Both the position numbers and the translations under genes were made by a program. A stretch of 64,000 nt of DNA from Dictyobacter alpinus (GTDB lineage Bacteria; Chloroflexota; Ktedonobacteria; Ktedonobacterales; Ktedonobacteraceae). How positions within the stretch are numbered: position 1 is the stretch's first letter; the number at the start of each line of letters is the position of its first letter. Location: NCBI RefSeq assembly GCF_003967575.1, contig NZ_BIFT01000002.1:2480001-2544000 (forward strand), written 5' to 3'. The notes beneath the pieces are model-generated. The model had not been told where the DNA came from. It saw only the letters and a program-made list of their open reading frames with translations, and did no database searches. Shown here piece after piece: positions 34,301-42,350 of this stretch.

Positions 34301-34969
34301 CATAAATTGTGTGAGTACATCGCGAAAATGTGGGGGATTTTGCAGGCTGCGCCAGAAGACTACTTCAAACTGCGCACTGATCTGGTGCGCGAGTATCGTG
34401 GCCAGCGAGGTTTTTCCAACTCCACCCTGACCCTGTAGGATAATCAGCCGGCAATTATCCTGTAATATCCAGTTTTTCAACATGACTATCTCGTGGGTAC
34501 GCCCATAGAAATACTCGGCCGTTGGTGCTTCTCCCCAGTCTATATAAGATCCATTTTCCTGGTCGACCTCAGGTAATGGTAATGTAGTTTTGCTGGATAA
34601 TGTCAGGGGGGTCGTTGGTGTAATTGAGACCTGGAATGAAGCGGTTGGCGATTGGGAGTTCACCCCTGTCGTCTCTATCTGCATAGAGGTTTCGTTATTG
34701 GATGCTGGTTGATTATTTGCGGAGGATAGTTGGAAATAGTTGATGAGCAGCGTCATGATGCTAACTACCATGCCAACTACTAATGATATCACGGTCAACG
34801 TGCTTGCACCTGTATTAAGGCCTTGTTGACGGATAACTAGAAAGGCTATCAGTGTAATTGCGATTACTGCCAGTGCACATAGACTACCAATAATCCAAAC
34901 CAACCTGCTCCTTCTTTTGTGCGGTTTTATGGTCTGGTTCGATTGTGGCTGCTGTTGAGAAGTTGACAT
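31304..34969 (-). CDS. Membrane-anchored STAND NTPase (NACHT/NB-ARC) with 14 WD40 repeats
   Basis: The 1221-residue protein has two N-terminal membrane helices (about 22-46 and 56-79), a variable linker, then a STAND NTPase with Walker A GQGGVGKTS (180-188) and Walker B CLVVFDNFES (254-263), a winged-helix-like part, a short pentapeptide-like stretch (LTIRQAYLQNVHLTNANFS) and, from about residue 610, fourteen WD40 repeats that would form two seven-bladed propellers. Repeat 8 has lost the WD motif (NIQLRATSSG). In this class the propeller senses a ligand and the NTPase oligomerises to trigger an effector. No effector domain is fused here; the SIR2-nucleosidase encoded 44 bp upstream is the obvious candidate. 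Confidence 0.92.
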   Translation of the reverse strand: MSTSQQQPQSNQTIKPHKRRSRLVWIIGSLCALAVIAITLIAFLVIRQQGLNTGASTLTVISLVVGMVVSIMTLLINYFQLSSANNQPASNNETSMQIETTGVNSQSPTASFQVSITPTTPLTLSSKTTLPLPEVDQENGSYIDWGEAPTAEYFYGRTHEIVMLKNWILQDNCRLIILQGQGGVGKTSLATILAHQISAQFEVVFWRSLQNPPHFRDVLTQFMQLLPQLAYKPLPPQLDAQILMFLAYLRQYRCLVVFDNFESIIQSGDSSGAYKEGYQEFGRLLEVVGTAQHQSCLLLTSREKPRETVRLEGRSSPVRALELHGIEESAAQNMLRDVDLHGDPATWQRFIALYSGNPLALKMVAEPIRELFSGDIKAFLDQEEIITGDIHELLDQQFLRLSAFEQEILYWLAIEREPVSLETLRSDSIRIQSKGELLTALRALRRRSLVESPQSAVFSLQPVIMEYVSNQLLQQIQQEFRQQEPVLLISHALLKAGTRDYIRRNQVTQLLAPLATYAHTSLGLKESEQRCKNLLQHWRSNTAQASSYGPGNILNLLIQLGVSLQGYDFSGLTIRQAYLQNVHLTNANFSNAEMLDCIFTEAFDNILCLASRPGQAEFAAGTANGHIEIWSLPAGVPQATLKGHSDWIRAIAFSPDARYLASSSDDQSIRLWDLQTNTCLKVFGGTSGKIYSVIFSPDGTQLISGGDDKQIQFWDIASGANSQTFSGHQGIIRSLALSPDGQTLISGSEDGSIRLWSLAGGKQFMVLHGHTGRVYTVAISPDGRTIASGSDDQTLRLWDMNTGKCNHVLTEHTGLVQAVAFQPDGRLLASASEDQTVRLWDMTTMRCTSVLQGHSKRIRAVIFNQDGSQVISGGEDQAIRIWDTNSRQCLKILKGHSNWIYATAFSPDGSLLASNGEELNIQLRATSSGQIIRTLQDHTSWIYAITFSPDGSLLASGSDDHSIKLWDSQTGSNLQTLNGHQGRVRTVAFSPDGSLLASGGDDQQIQIWDRQTGKIHRTLTGLDKAMRRIRSVIFIDNNTLASGSDDGHIRLWNIAHQTCQQTFQQPAGRVWLIAFDPIHQRLASGGDDRLVYLWDLASGKQLATMPGHTDRIYTLAFNPDGTQLASGSEDNTIRLWELASQSCLHILQGHTQRIRSLAFHPQQPLLASGSHDGTLKIWDSQNGTCLHSWRSDRPYERMKISAIRGLTPAQKSMLLTLGAIE

Positions 34970-35013
34970 TGGATTGATTTCTTTCTAATTCCAACGTTAT
35001 CTGGGTGCAATGA

Positions 35014-36624
35014 TCAGATCAGGCGCGTTTTTTGTAAGATATGGAGTATAAAATCAGCTGCGTTTTTCGCAGCTAGTTTTTGCTTTTTATCTTTGCCACG
35101 AGCCTTATTACCATCAGCCCAGTCACAGATGGCTTTTACCAGTAGCCAGTGGATACGGTTACGATAAGCTACTGCGTAAAGGCCCTCACCCTCCATTTCA
35201 CCGCCGATGGCCTCAGGCTCAAGTTGTAATAGTTGATCGCGCAAGCTTTTATTATCTACCAACTTCTCGCCTGACAGGATCACGCCAGAGTGTACGGGCG
35301 CGCCAGGCCAATCTAGTTTGCCACTCTCGACTCTATCTAGCAGCATTGGCGATGCTGGTACCAGATCACCTCGTGGTATGATTACAGGCGTCTGCAGACC
35401 ATCTTTACTGGTGCCATAGCGCTGCATTTCATAGCCACGCAACTTCTGCGAAACCAGGATATCGCCGATCTGTTGCTTACGTTCTTGTAAACCAAAGGCG
35501 ATGCCAACCATAATTACGGCCGAAGGTTGCAGGGCACCGATGGCCTCATTGATCGTCAATGTCGAACCATCTGGACCTCCCGATCCCATCGTTGAACGGA
35601 CCAGAAATACCTGCGCACCGTTGATCAGCCCCAGATCGTAATAGGTCTGATTATTGCGAAATTTTCTCTGGTAAACAGTCCCCACCTGCTCTTTTACTGC
35701 TACCAGGACTGCCAGTGTCTCTGTTTCGGTTACCGTTACCAGCAGGATGTCAGCCTTTAGACGATCTTCACTGCTCGCTTTAATCGGGGCTGGACGTTTG
35801 ATTTTATAGGTCGTACTGACCGTTTCGGTGCGAGGGTTGGCATCTTGATTGGCTAGCAAATCTTCCAATGTGTTAAAAAAGCTGTCAAAGGTGATTGCTT
35901 CTCCAGCAATAGTGTATGTGTCAGGATTTTTGCCACGCGCTTCAAGGAGCGCCACCAGTTGATCATCGCCTGCTGGTGGATGATCCAATACATAATACGT
36001 ACTGTTCTGACGCGTATACATACTTAAAGCTCGTAGGATATCCATATCCTGTTCAAGCGAACCCACAATAATAATATCTTGCTGCAGATAGCGCGCAATA
36101 CTCTCGCGCAACGTCTGCCGGATCTCAAAGAAATCTGGAAAGCTTTCCGGTACCGCCTGATCATGCAGACTGCCATGAAGCTTTACAATCTGAATGCCTT
36201 TATCCCGTCTCTCAAGTTCTTGCACAATATAATCATCTTTATCTCTATCGGGTATAAGGAGTTGTAAATTATGTGTGGATAAGCCTTCCTGAATTAGTGC
36301 CTGCTCTAGATGTGAATCAATATTAGTTGTCAGTATGGTTGAGAAGTAGCCTTGAAGGATCAGGCGGGCTAGAGACTGATAGCCGCTGGTATGCTGGTTG
36401 GATTGCTCGAGTATTTTGAGAGTCAGCATCCGATCCATCCGTCCAAATTGGTGCATATAGTGGCGGAAATCGTTCCAGCGCTCACTACTACTTATCTGTC
36501 GTTGTACCTGAGGGGTCAACGATAGGGTAGAGGTGAGTAGCAGGTGATATGGCTGATTGGGCTGTTCTTGCCGGCGTAAACTTAAGATACGCGCCAGATG
36601 CGTTAAGATCTGTGCTGGTTCCAT
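35014..36624 (-). CDS. SIR2-like domain fused to a purine-nucleosidase (PNP/MTAN) domain
   Basis: The protein has 536 residues. The N-terminal part (1-250) is SIR2-like: GYFSTILTTNIDSHLEQAL (92-110) and IVKLHGSLHD (147-155) with the His used for catalysis in SIR2 enzymes; the usual N-terminal GAG-x-S loop is not evident. After a linker (262-290), residues 291-533 form a phosphorylase-superfamily domain with MVGIAFGLQ (372-380), EMEGEGLYAVA (476-486) and KAICDWADG (497-505), whose Glu and Asp are the catalytic pair of MTA/SAH nucleosidases. The expected activities are NAD+ or nucleotide-sugar handling plus cleavage of a nucleoside. AAGGAG lies 6 bp before the ATG. Middle of a six-gene operon. 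Confidence 0.87.
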   Translation of the reverse strand: MEPAQILTHLARILSLRRQEQPNQPYHLLLTSTLSLTPQVQRQISSSERWNDFRHYMHQFGRMDRMLTLKILEQSNQHTSGYQSLARLILQGYFSTILTTNIDSHLEQALIQEGLSTHNLQLLIPDRDKDDYIVQELERRDKGIQIVKLHGSLHDQAVPESFPDFFEIRQTLRESIARYLQQDIIIVGSLEQDMDILRALSMYTRQNSTYYVLDHPPAGDDQLVALLEARGKNPDTYTIAGEAITFDSFFNTLEDLLANQDANPRTETVSTTYKIKRPAPIKASSEDRLKADILLVTVTETETLAVLVAVKEQVGTVYQRKFRNNQTYYDLGLINGAQVFLVRSTMGSGGPDGSTLTINEAIGALQPSAVIMVGIAFGLQERKQQIGDILVSQKLRGYEMQRYGTSKDGLQTPVIIPRGDLVPASPMLLDRVESGKLDWPGAPVHSGVILSGEKLVDNKSLRDQLLQLEPEAIGGEMEGEGLYAVAYRNRIHWLLVKAICDWADGNKARGKDKKQKLAAKNAADFILHILQKTRLI

Positions 36625-36653
36625 CCATTGCTCCTTATTTGTACTTCTATCTA

Positions 36654-38195
36654 TTAGAACGTAATCGGAGCTGTATATTTAAGTAGACGCGCCGCTTCCA
36701 AACGTAGCGCATCGGGAAAAAGTGCCTTGTAGATAGCGCAATTTGGGGATTTGATGTCACTGCGGCCGGTGAGCCGATAGGTGAGCATGGCACAGCCTCC
36801 TGTACACCAGTAGCGCCATTGGCAGCTTTTACAGCCTTCCTTTTCATCCACTGACACTCCCTGCACACCCAGGCGATTGTCCCGTATGACTTGTAGTGGA
36901 TTATCTGCATGGATTGATGTGACTGGATTAGCAATATCGACCTGACAACTGGCGATGCCACCGCGTTGATTGATGGCCATGTAACTACGGCCAACGCCAC
37001 AGCCATGCTGCCTTGAACCATACATTCTGGTTTTATCTACCAGCGCTCCAAGTAATGTTCTGTTTGGTAGATGGGCTTCGATATACGCGAAAGCGTTGCG
37101 CATACCACTGATCATCTCCGCGTCGCTGAATTGTAGATCGTTGTATTGTGTTGAACATTCGTTATCTCGATAATAGCTCAAGCCGAATGGTAAGTCTTTT
37201 TCTAGAATGTATGCTAGTAACCGTGGTAGGGAGGCCAGATTTCGTTGGGAGACGGTGACATTGATATTTGGAATTAAGCCGTGAGCCAGCAAGCGTGTAA
37301 TCGTGCGATCCACAAATGTAAAGGAGCCTGCGCCATTGACCAGTGGTCGTTGCTGGTCATGATCTGCCCCCACTCCATCCAGGGAGATCGCCAGCCCGAT
37401 CTTGCGCTGCTTCAATTGCTCAATAAAGCGTACTGGCATGGCCACACCATTGCTGATCATGCCCGCGAATAGTTGCAAGTCGTGTTCCTGCGCCTGGAGC
37501 AGGGCGTAATCATGGATTTTAATCACCTGTGGCAGTTGAAGTGATGCCTCGCCGCCTGCATAAGTAATGTGCACGCTGCTATAACCATTTTTCACCGCTG
37601 AACGAATAATCGCATCCACCGCCTGCCTGCTTGTATCCTCAGTCATATGTTCGGCCGTCTTGCTTACATAGCAATAGTGGCAACCCAGGTTACACGCATT
37701 GGTCACATGGAGCCAGGATGCAAGCATCTGATCCCGACCAGTTTCGCGTATAGCTGTGGGCTGATCCAGATCCTCTACAAATCCTAGCTGTAGCAATAAC
37801 GATACCACCTCAGCCACCTTTGACTTGCCAGAACCATAGCCATCCAGCACGGTTTCGAGTTGTGTGGCTCCCTCAAACCTCTCCAGCAGCCCAAATGCCT
37901 CATCATCCAATACAGCTAGCTTGCCCGAGCCCAATGGATAGCATACCAGCCATAATCCTTCAGCATACGACTGGATAGAGAGTGTTTTGCTCCTGACAAA
38001 TGTATGCTGAAATCGCTGCTGGATGTCACTTTTAGTTTTTGTCAATACAGCGAGAATGTTTGAGCTAGTAGGGGTTGGCCTGATACCTGCATCTGGTCCG
38101 TCCTTACCGTCCGTCTTGCAATCCTGTGCACATACATTTTCACTCATGCTGTTGCCATGTTCAGAAAGAGTTGTTACGTCAAGCCAAATATTCAT
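36654..38195 (-). CDS. Radical SAM/SPASM peptide maturase with PqqD-like N-terminus
   Basis: The protein has 513 residues. Residues about 65-145 resemble a PqqD/RRE peptide-recognition domain (YAEGLWLVCYPLGSGKLAVL then DDEAFGLLERFEG). The radical SAM core has Cys168, Cys172 and Cys175 (CNLGCHYC) and the SAM-binding GGE (214-216). The C-terminal SPASM region has Cys399, 417, 455, 458, 464, 468 and 486, enough for two auxiliary Fe-S clusters. Such enzymes modify ribosomal peptides or a protein side chain. No convincing precursor peptide gene is adjacent. A GGGGA site lies 7 bp before the ATG. It lies between two STAND/SIR2 genes, 29 bp from the next one. Confidence 0.9.
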   Translation of the reverse strand: MNIWLDVTTLSEHGNSMSENVCAQDCKTDGKDGPDAGIRPTPTSSNILAVLTKTKSDIQQRFQHTFVRSKTLSIQSYAEGLWLVCYPLGSGKLAVLDDEAFGLLERFEGATQLETVLDGYGSGKSKVAEVVSLLLQLGFVEDLDQPTAIRETGRDQMLASWLHVTNACNLGCHYCYVSKTAEHMTEDTSRQAVDAIIRSAVKNGYSSVHITYAGGEASLQLPQVIKIHDYALLQAQEHDLQLFAGMISNGVAMPVRFIEQLKQRKIGLAISLDGVGADHDQQRPLVNGAGSFTFVDRTITRLLAHGLIPNINVTVSQRNLASLPRLLAYILEKDLPFGLSYYRDNECSTQYNDLQFSDAEMISGMRNAFAYIEAHLPNRTLLGALVDKTRMYGSRQHGCGVGRSYMAINQRGGIASCQVDIANPVTSIHADNPLQVIRDNRLGVQGVSVDEKEGCKSCQWRYWCTGGCAMLTYRLTGRSDIKSPNCAIYKALFPDALRLEAARLLKYTAPITF

Positions 38196-38255
38196 TTAGA
38201 ATTCCCCATGAGAATAGGCATCGCTCTACACCGAATACTGCCTGATTAATAGGTG

Positions 38256-38283
38256 GTAGTCATTATTTGTAAATAATGACTAC
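38256..38283. other. 13-bp perfect hairpin between STAND-TPR and radical SAM genes
   Basis: The arms GTAGTCATTATTT and AAATAATGACTAC flank a 2-nt loop in the only long gap (139 bp) of the six-gene cluster. There is no T-run on the minus side, so it may be an RNA processing or stability hairpin that tunes expression of the downstream radical SAM gene, or an operator for an internal promoter. Confidence 0.5.
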
Positions 38284-38334
38284 TTTTAGATATTCTTTGC
38301 GGACAACCTCATTGTGCCCGGTACGAATGCATTG

Positions 38335-40998
38335 TCATATTAGCTCTTCTTTTATTTCTTCAAGCGCTAAAATCAATTCAGGATATTCCTGGTCGCGCTT
38401 GTTTGCTATCCAGTAACTGATCATGTCCGTGATAATAGGTAAGACCTTATCCTTTGGAAGCTCTAATATCACATCAACGATTTGTTGAATTGCGGTGTTG
38501 AATAGACTGGTATTGTATTGTGAGGCATTATCACAATACTTTATGAGATGCTGGAATGCTTGCGCATATTTCCCCAATTCGTAATATTTTAACCCATACT
38601 TTTGTTCAATTACGCCCAGCATATCGACATAATCCTGATGGGTAGCAATCTCTTGAGCTTGTCGCAAGTATTCCTCAGCCATGTCTGGTAACTGCATTTG
38701 CTCTAATGTTTCAGAGATATCAATCAGACTTTCTGTTTGTTGGAAGTAGTCAGGAACCTTTCTTGCCAGTTCAATGGCTTCCTCAAAGGAAGCACGTGCT
38801 TCTGACAGATGACCTTTTTGTAGAGAGATACGACCCAGTTTGTTTAAACTATTGATATATTGTTCCGTGTCAACTTCTCGTGCTGAGGCCTTCCCTCTGG
38901 TAAACCATAGCTTAGCTCCTTCCGTATCGCCTTTATTGAGCTGTACCTGACCAAAGCGATTGTAGATGAGCGCTAACTTACTTTTATCGTTATTACGCTC
39001 CATAATGTCAGATGCCATGTAGAAAGACTTCTCCGCCTCAATCGTTTTGCCCGCATCCAGGTATATTTGCCCCATGTTATGCAGGCTAAGCGCTACGTCT
39101 GTCTCGCTGATCTGCTGAGTTTCAGCCAGTTCTACCCGGATACGCCAGGCTATTTTGCAACGCCTTAACGCTTCTTCAAGTTTTCCCTGGCGTCGATAAA
39201 CCACGGCCATATTATTGAGAATTGTCGCGTAATTGTCGCGCAGACCCAATTTTTTATAGATCTCAATGCTCTGTTCATAGAATTCTAGCGCTTCTGCGAA
39301 TTGACCTCGACGGCGTGCTATCAATCCTAGATTGGTAAGTATGCCTGCTAGTCGGGATGGATCTCCGTCTTGTGTTCTTTCAATCTCCAGACATAATTGA
39401 TAGCATTCTTGTGCCTCTTTTAAGCGACTTTGCTGTAAGTAGCAGCGTCCTTCTTCTCTTACTACTACAAATTTGTTCTCTTCATACCATTCAGGATCTA
39501 CATCCTCCCTGAGTTGTTGTAGTATTTTGAGCGCTGGCGTTGGATTTTCTTCACCACGTAGCAGGCGAATATTCCTTAATTGGATGGTGTTTTTCTGGGC
39601 CAGTGAAAAATGCGGCTGGAATTTTTCAATCTCTTGTAGCATGAGGTGCATAAAAGCTGGCTTGAAGATCTCCATGGCTTCTTCAAATTGTTCCAGAAAA
39701 TAATGTAATCCTCGTTCCTGGTCTATGAATAGGAGATGGTAAAGGCGTTCAATAATGTAACTTTGCCGCTGCTGTTCGCTTTGTGGTTGTTTGATTTGGC
39801 TATCATAATAGCTAATCATGCTGGCGCTGATCTCTTTGCGATAGCGTTGGTCAGGATCGAGTTGCTCCCAGCAGTATTTGTTGACGAGCCGGCGCATCTC
39901 GTCGTGCAGCACAAAGTCATCTCCTGAGCCGGGTTTGCGTACAAAGGATAAGCCAGGAAGGGCTGCGTTTAATTCGTCGTGTCCAATAATTTTGAGTGGC
40001 TCATCCTGTGGCACATTATGCAGGATCCAATCTAACACCGATATGTTAAAACGGTGATAGACATGTGCCATAAACAAAATGACCCAGTTGATGGGCTCTT
40101 CAAGTTTGTTTATTTGTGGAACCAGCGATTTTTCAAAATCGGTTCTGGAGATGGCGAGCAATTCGTCCAGGGTGAGAATCCGGTGGTTTAAGACATCAAT
40201 GGTCAGTCCAATGATAATCGGTCGACCTTCAGTACGTTCGTATAATGCGTTAGCCTGATCACTATTCTCTACGAGAGTATAAATTGATTTTTCATCAAGA
40301 TATTCAATCATTTCTTTCTGGTTGAACGGGTCCAGTTCAAGTATTTGGACTTCTTTCTCTCGCCCAATCCAGTTGGGGGATGACCAGTCCAGGCTATTGC
40401 GCCCGGCGATCAAGTTGCGTATCTGGCTTAGTCGGTAGGTATCTGGAAAAACCTGGCTACGACCAAGTACCGCTACATCTGGACTCTGCTCAATGGTCTC
40501 AAAAGTATCAAACAGGATCAGCAGGGTCTTTTTAACTTGCGCTAGATCTTGATTGAGCTGCTGGAGGTCCTGCTGTAGGGCGGCGTAGGTGGCATCGCGA
40601 ATTTTGGTGCCGCTTCCCTCTATATAGGTCCTGGCTGGATTCTGAGAGCTCTCGTTGCGATAGCGTTGGATCGCTGCCTCGAAAGCGTCTGGTGACCAGT
40701 CTGGATAGAGCACTTGTAGTCCGGCAATGATCTTTTCTGCTAGAAAGAGGCGATCTCGATCTCCTACGTTAAAGAAATCGATCATGACGACGGCGATCTC
40801 TGGATGCTTCTGCTGGACAAGTTGGGCGAAGCGCCTGAGGAGATAGGTCTTGCCCAGGCCGCCTTTTTTTTCAGCTTCTTTGGCGGCGTCGTGCACATAG
40901 AGTATACGCCTGGAAGCTGGATCTTCGAGCCAGTGTATTAGCGCTTCTAGCTCGGTGCTTCTCCCGATAAAGCTATTCGTTTCTTGTGCTTTATGCAT
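38335..40998 (-). CDS. STAND ATPase with C-terminal TPR repeats
   Basis: The protein has 887 residues. A P-loop domain (1-330) has Walker A GGLGKTYLL (46-54), preceded by an unusual charged insert KEAEKK, and Walker B LLILFDTFET near 160. A winged-helix-like region follows, and from about 520 to the end there are TPR repeats (for example ILTNLGLIARRRGQFAEALEF, ILNNMAVVYRRQGKLEEAL and ALSLHNMGQIYLDAGKTIEA, each followed by its second helix). No effector domain is attached. Its ATG overlaps the stop of the preceding ATPase gene by 8 bp, which implies translational coupling and a 1:1 partnership. Confidence 0.9.
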   Translation of the reverse strand: MHKAQETNSFIGRSTELEALIHWLEDPASRRILYVHDAAKEAEKKGGLGKTYLLRRFAQLVQQKHPEIAVVMIDFFNVGDRDRLFLAEKIIAGLQVLYPDWSPDAFEAAIQRYRNESSQNPARTYIEGSGTKIRDATYAALQQDLQQLNQDLAQVKKTLLILFDTFETIEQSPDVAVLGRSQVFPDTYRLSQIRNLIAGRNSLDWSSPNWIGREKEVQILELDPFNQKEMIEYLDEKSIYTLVENSDQANALYERTEGRPIIIGLTIDVLNHRILTLDELLAISRTDFEKSLVPQINKLEEPINWVILFMAHVYHRFNISVLDWILHNVPQDEPLKIIGHDELNAALPGLSFVRKPGSGDDFVLHDEMRRLVNKYCWEQLDPDQRYRKEISASMISYYDSQIKQPQSEQQRQSYIIERLYHLLFIDQERGLHYFLEQFEEAMEIFKPAFMHLMLQEIEKFQPHFSLAQKNTIQLRNIRLLRGEENPTPALKILQQLREDVDPEWYEENKFVVVREEGRCYLQQSRLKEAQECYQLCLEIERTQDGDPSRLAGILTNLGLIARRRGQFAEALEFYEQSIEIYKKLGLRDNYATILNNMAVVYRRQGKLEEALRRCKIAWRIRVELAETQQISETDVALSLHNMGQIYLDAGKTIEAEKSFYMASDIMERNNDKSKLALIYNRFGQVQLNKGDTEGAKLWFTRGKASAREVDTEQYINSLNKLGRISLQKGHLSEARASFEEAIELARKVPDYFQQTESLIDISETLEQMQLPDMAEEYLRQAQEIATHQDYVDMLGVIEQKYGLKYYELGKYAQAFQHLIKYCDNASQYNTSLFNTAIQQIVDVILELPKDKVLPIITDMISYWIANKRDQEYPELILALEEIKEELI

Positions 40999-42319
40999 AA
41001 CGACTATCCTTGTGATCGTCGTTATTCAGGCTTTCAATATGTGCAGCAATAATCGACTGGACCTTGATCAGATAATCTCCTAATGCTTCTTTGAGTTCCT
41101 GGTCCTGGGCAAATTCCTCTGTAAATTGTTGAAAATTTTCCAGGGACTCTTGTAGCATGAGCTGCATGCCTTCTTCTAGTTGTTGGGCAATATCAGTCTC
41201 CTGCGCGCTACAAGCGATATGGTAGAGACATTCGCGTGTATAACGTACTCGGTCGAAGCCTGGTTGTTCTCCCGCCAGTCGCTGATTAAGCTGAGCTAGA
41301 AAGCTATGAATGGCCAGATAGTTATCCAGATGCTGCATTTTGAGGAGGAGGAGAAATAAGGAACGGATCGGTTCATCGACACAGTATCCTGCGCGGGCAA
41401 AATTCCAGTTCACAACATTTGTGGTGGCGTTGAGTTCTCCGGGCAGCCCAAAATAGGCCATTGAACGTTCTCGGCGTAAATGTGGAATGAATTTTTCAAT
41501 AAGATCCTGCATAATGGGAAGATTAAAACGGCGGGGTATAGCCAGAAGTTGGAGTAGGGCGCGATAATTGTCCCGCTCGTCTGCTTGTGTGTTAGCGAGC
41601 ACTCCCTGATCAATGACTTTATCCATCAATAGGTTCAGCATCTCATCTCGTCCCTCATCGGTTCTGGGATCAATGCCATCGTTGAGGGCCTGGGTCATGA
41701 TGTTCATTGCTAAAGGGTAACCGCGAGTCCATTCAAAGACGAGATCGCGTAACTCTGTGTCAATGGGGATATTTTGCTTGATAAGATAGGATTCACAATG
41801 CTTGCGGTTAAATGACTTGAGGGAGAATGTACTGAGCTTACGAGCGACTGAGCGCTCTTGATCAAATGGCAGAAGTTTCTGACTGGTTAAAATAACAAAG
41901 AATTTTTCATGATCGATTAAGTTGCGCAATAAGCTAACAAGCTTTTCCTGTTGTTCTTTATTTGCCGTGTCTACGGAATCTAGTAATAAAACAACTGGCC
42001 CTTGTTGCAATAAGGCTCTTGTTGCAAGGATGGGTGACTGCTTTTCCTCATCTTCATGGACTGGAATATATTTTCTGGTTTGTGTAATAATTTCATCATC
42101 AACACGGGCAGGATCGCGTCCGACGTCTACCCAGAGATATTGGAGCTTTTTCTCATTACAGCGCTCCTCGACCTGTTTTAAGAGCGAGGTCTTGCCAATG
42201 CCACCGACACCTGAAAATTCGATAATTGGTGTTCTTAACAAACGCGTTTTATCTAACAGGGTCTGGAAGGCATTATCTATAACTTGTAGCTCTGTTTCTC
42301 TATTTACAAAAAGTTCCAT
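40991..42319 (-). CDS. STAND/NB-ARC-type ATPase, short form
   Basis: The 442-residue protein has Walker A SGVGGIGKTSLLK (36-48), Walker B VVLLLDSVD (109-117) and a sensor-like SQKLLPF further on, then a winged-helix region and a helical tail. It lacks both repeat sensors and an effector domain, so it probably works with its neighbours, the SIR2-like protein encoded 31 bp upstream and the STAND-TPR protein overlapping downstream. GGAGGTGA precedes the ATG. Confidence 0.88.
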   Translation of the reverse strand: MELFVNRETELQVIDNAFQTLLDKTRLLRTPIIEFSGVGGIGKTSLLKQVEERCNEKKLQYLWVDVGRDPARVDDEIITQTRKYIPVHEDEEKQSPILATRALLQQGPVVLLLDSVDTANKEQQEKLVSLLRNLIDHEKFFVILTSQKLLPFDQERSVARKLSTFSLKSFNRKHCESYLIKQNIPIDTELRDLVFEWTRGYPLAMNIMTQALNDGIDPRTDEGRDEMLNLLMDKVIDQGVLANTQADERDNYRALLQLLAIPRRFNLPIMQDLIEKFIPHLRRERSMAYFGLPGELNATTNVVNWNFARAGYCVDEPIRSLFLLLLKMQHLDNYLAIHSFLAQLNQRLAGEQPGFDRVRYTRECLYHIACSAQETDIAQQLEEGMQLMLQESLENFQQFTEEFAQDQELKEALGDYLIKVQSIIAAHIESLNNDDHKDSRYA

Positions 42320-42350
42320 TTCACCTCCGCCTGAACTCGATAACGGAGTT

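Noticed and set aside
38192..38221. 9-codon frame overlapping the radical SAM start as a precursor peptide
   Set aside because: Too short, no leader or core features, and a weak ribosome site; at most a leader peptide.
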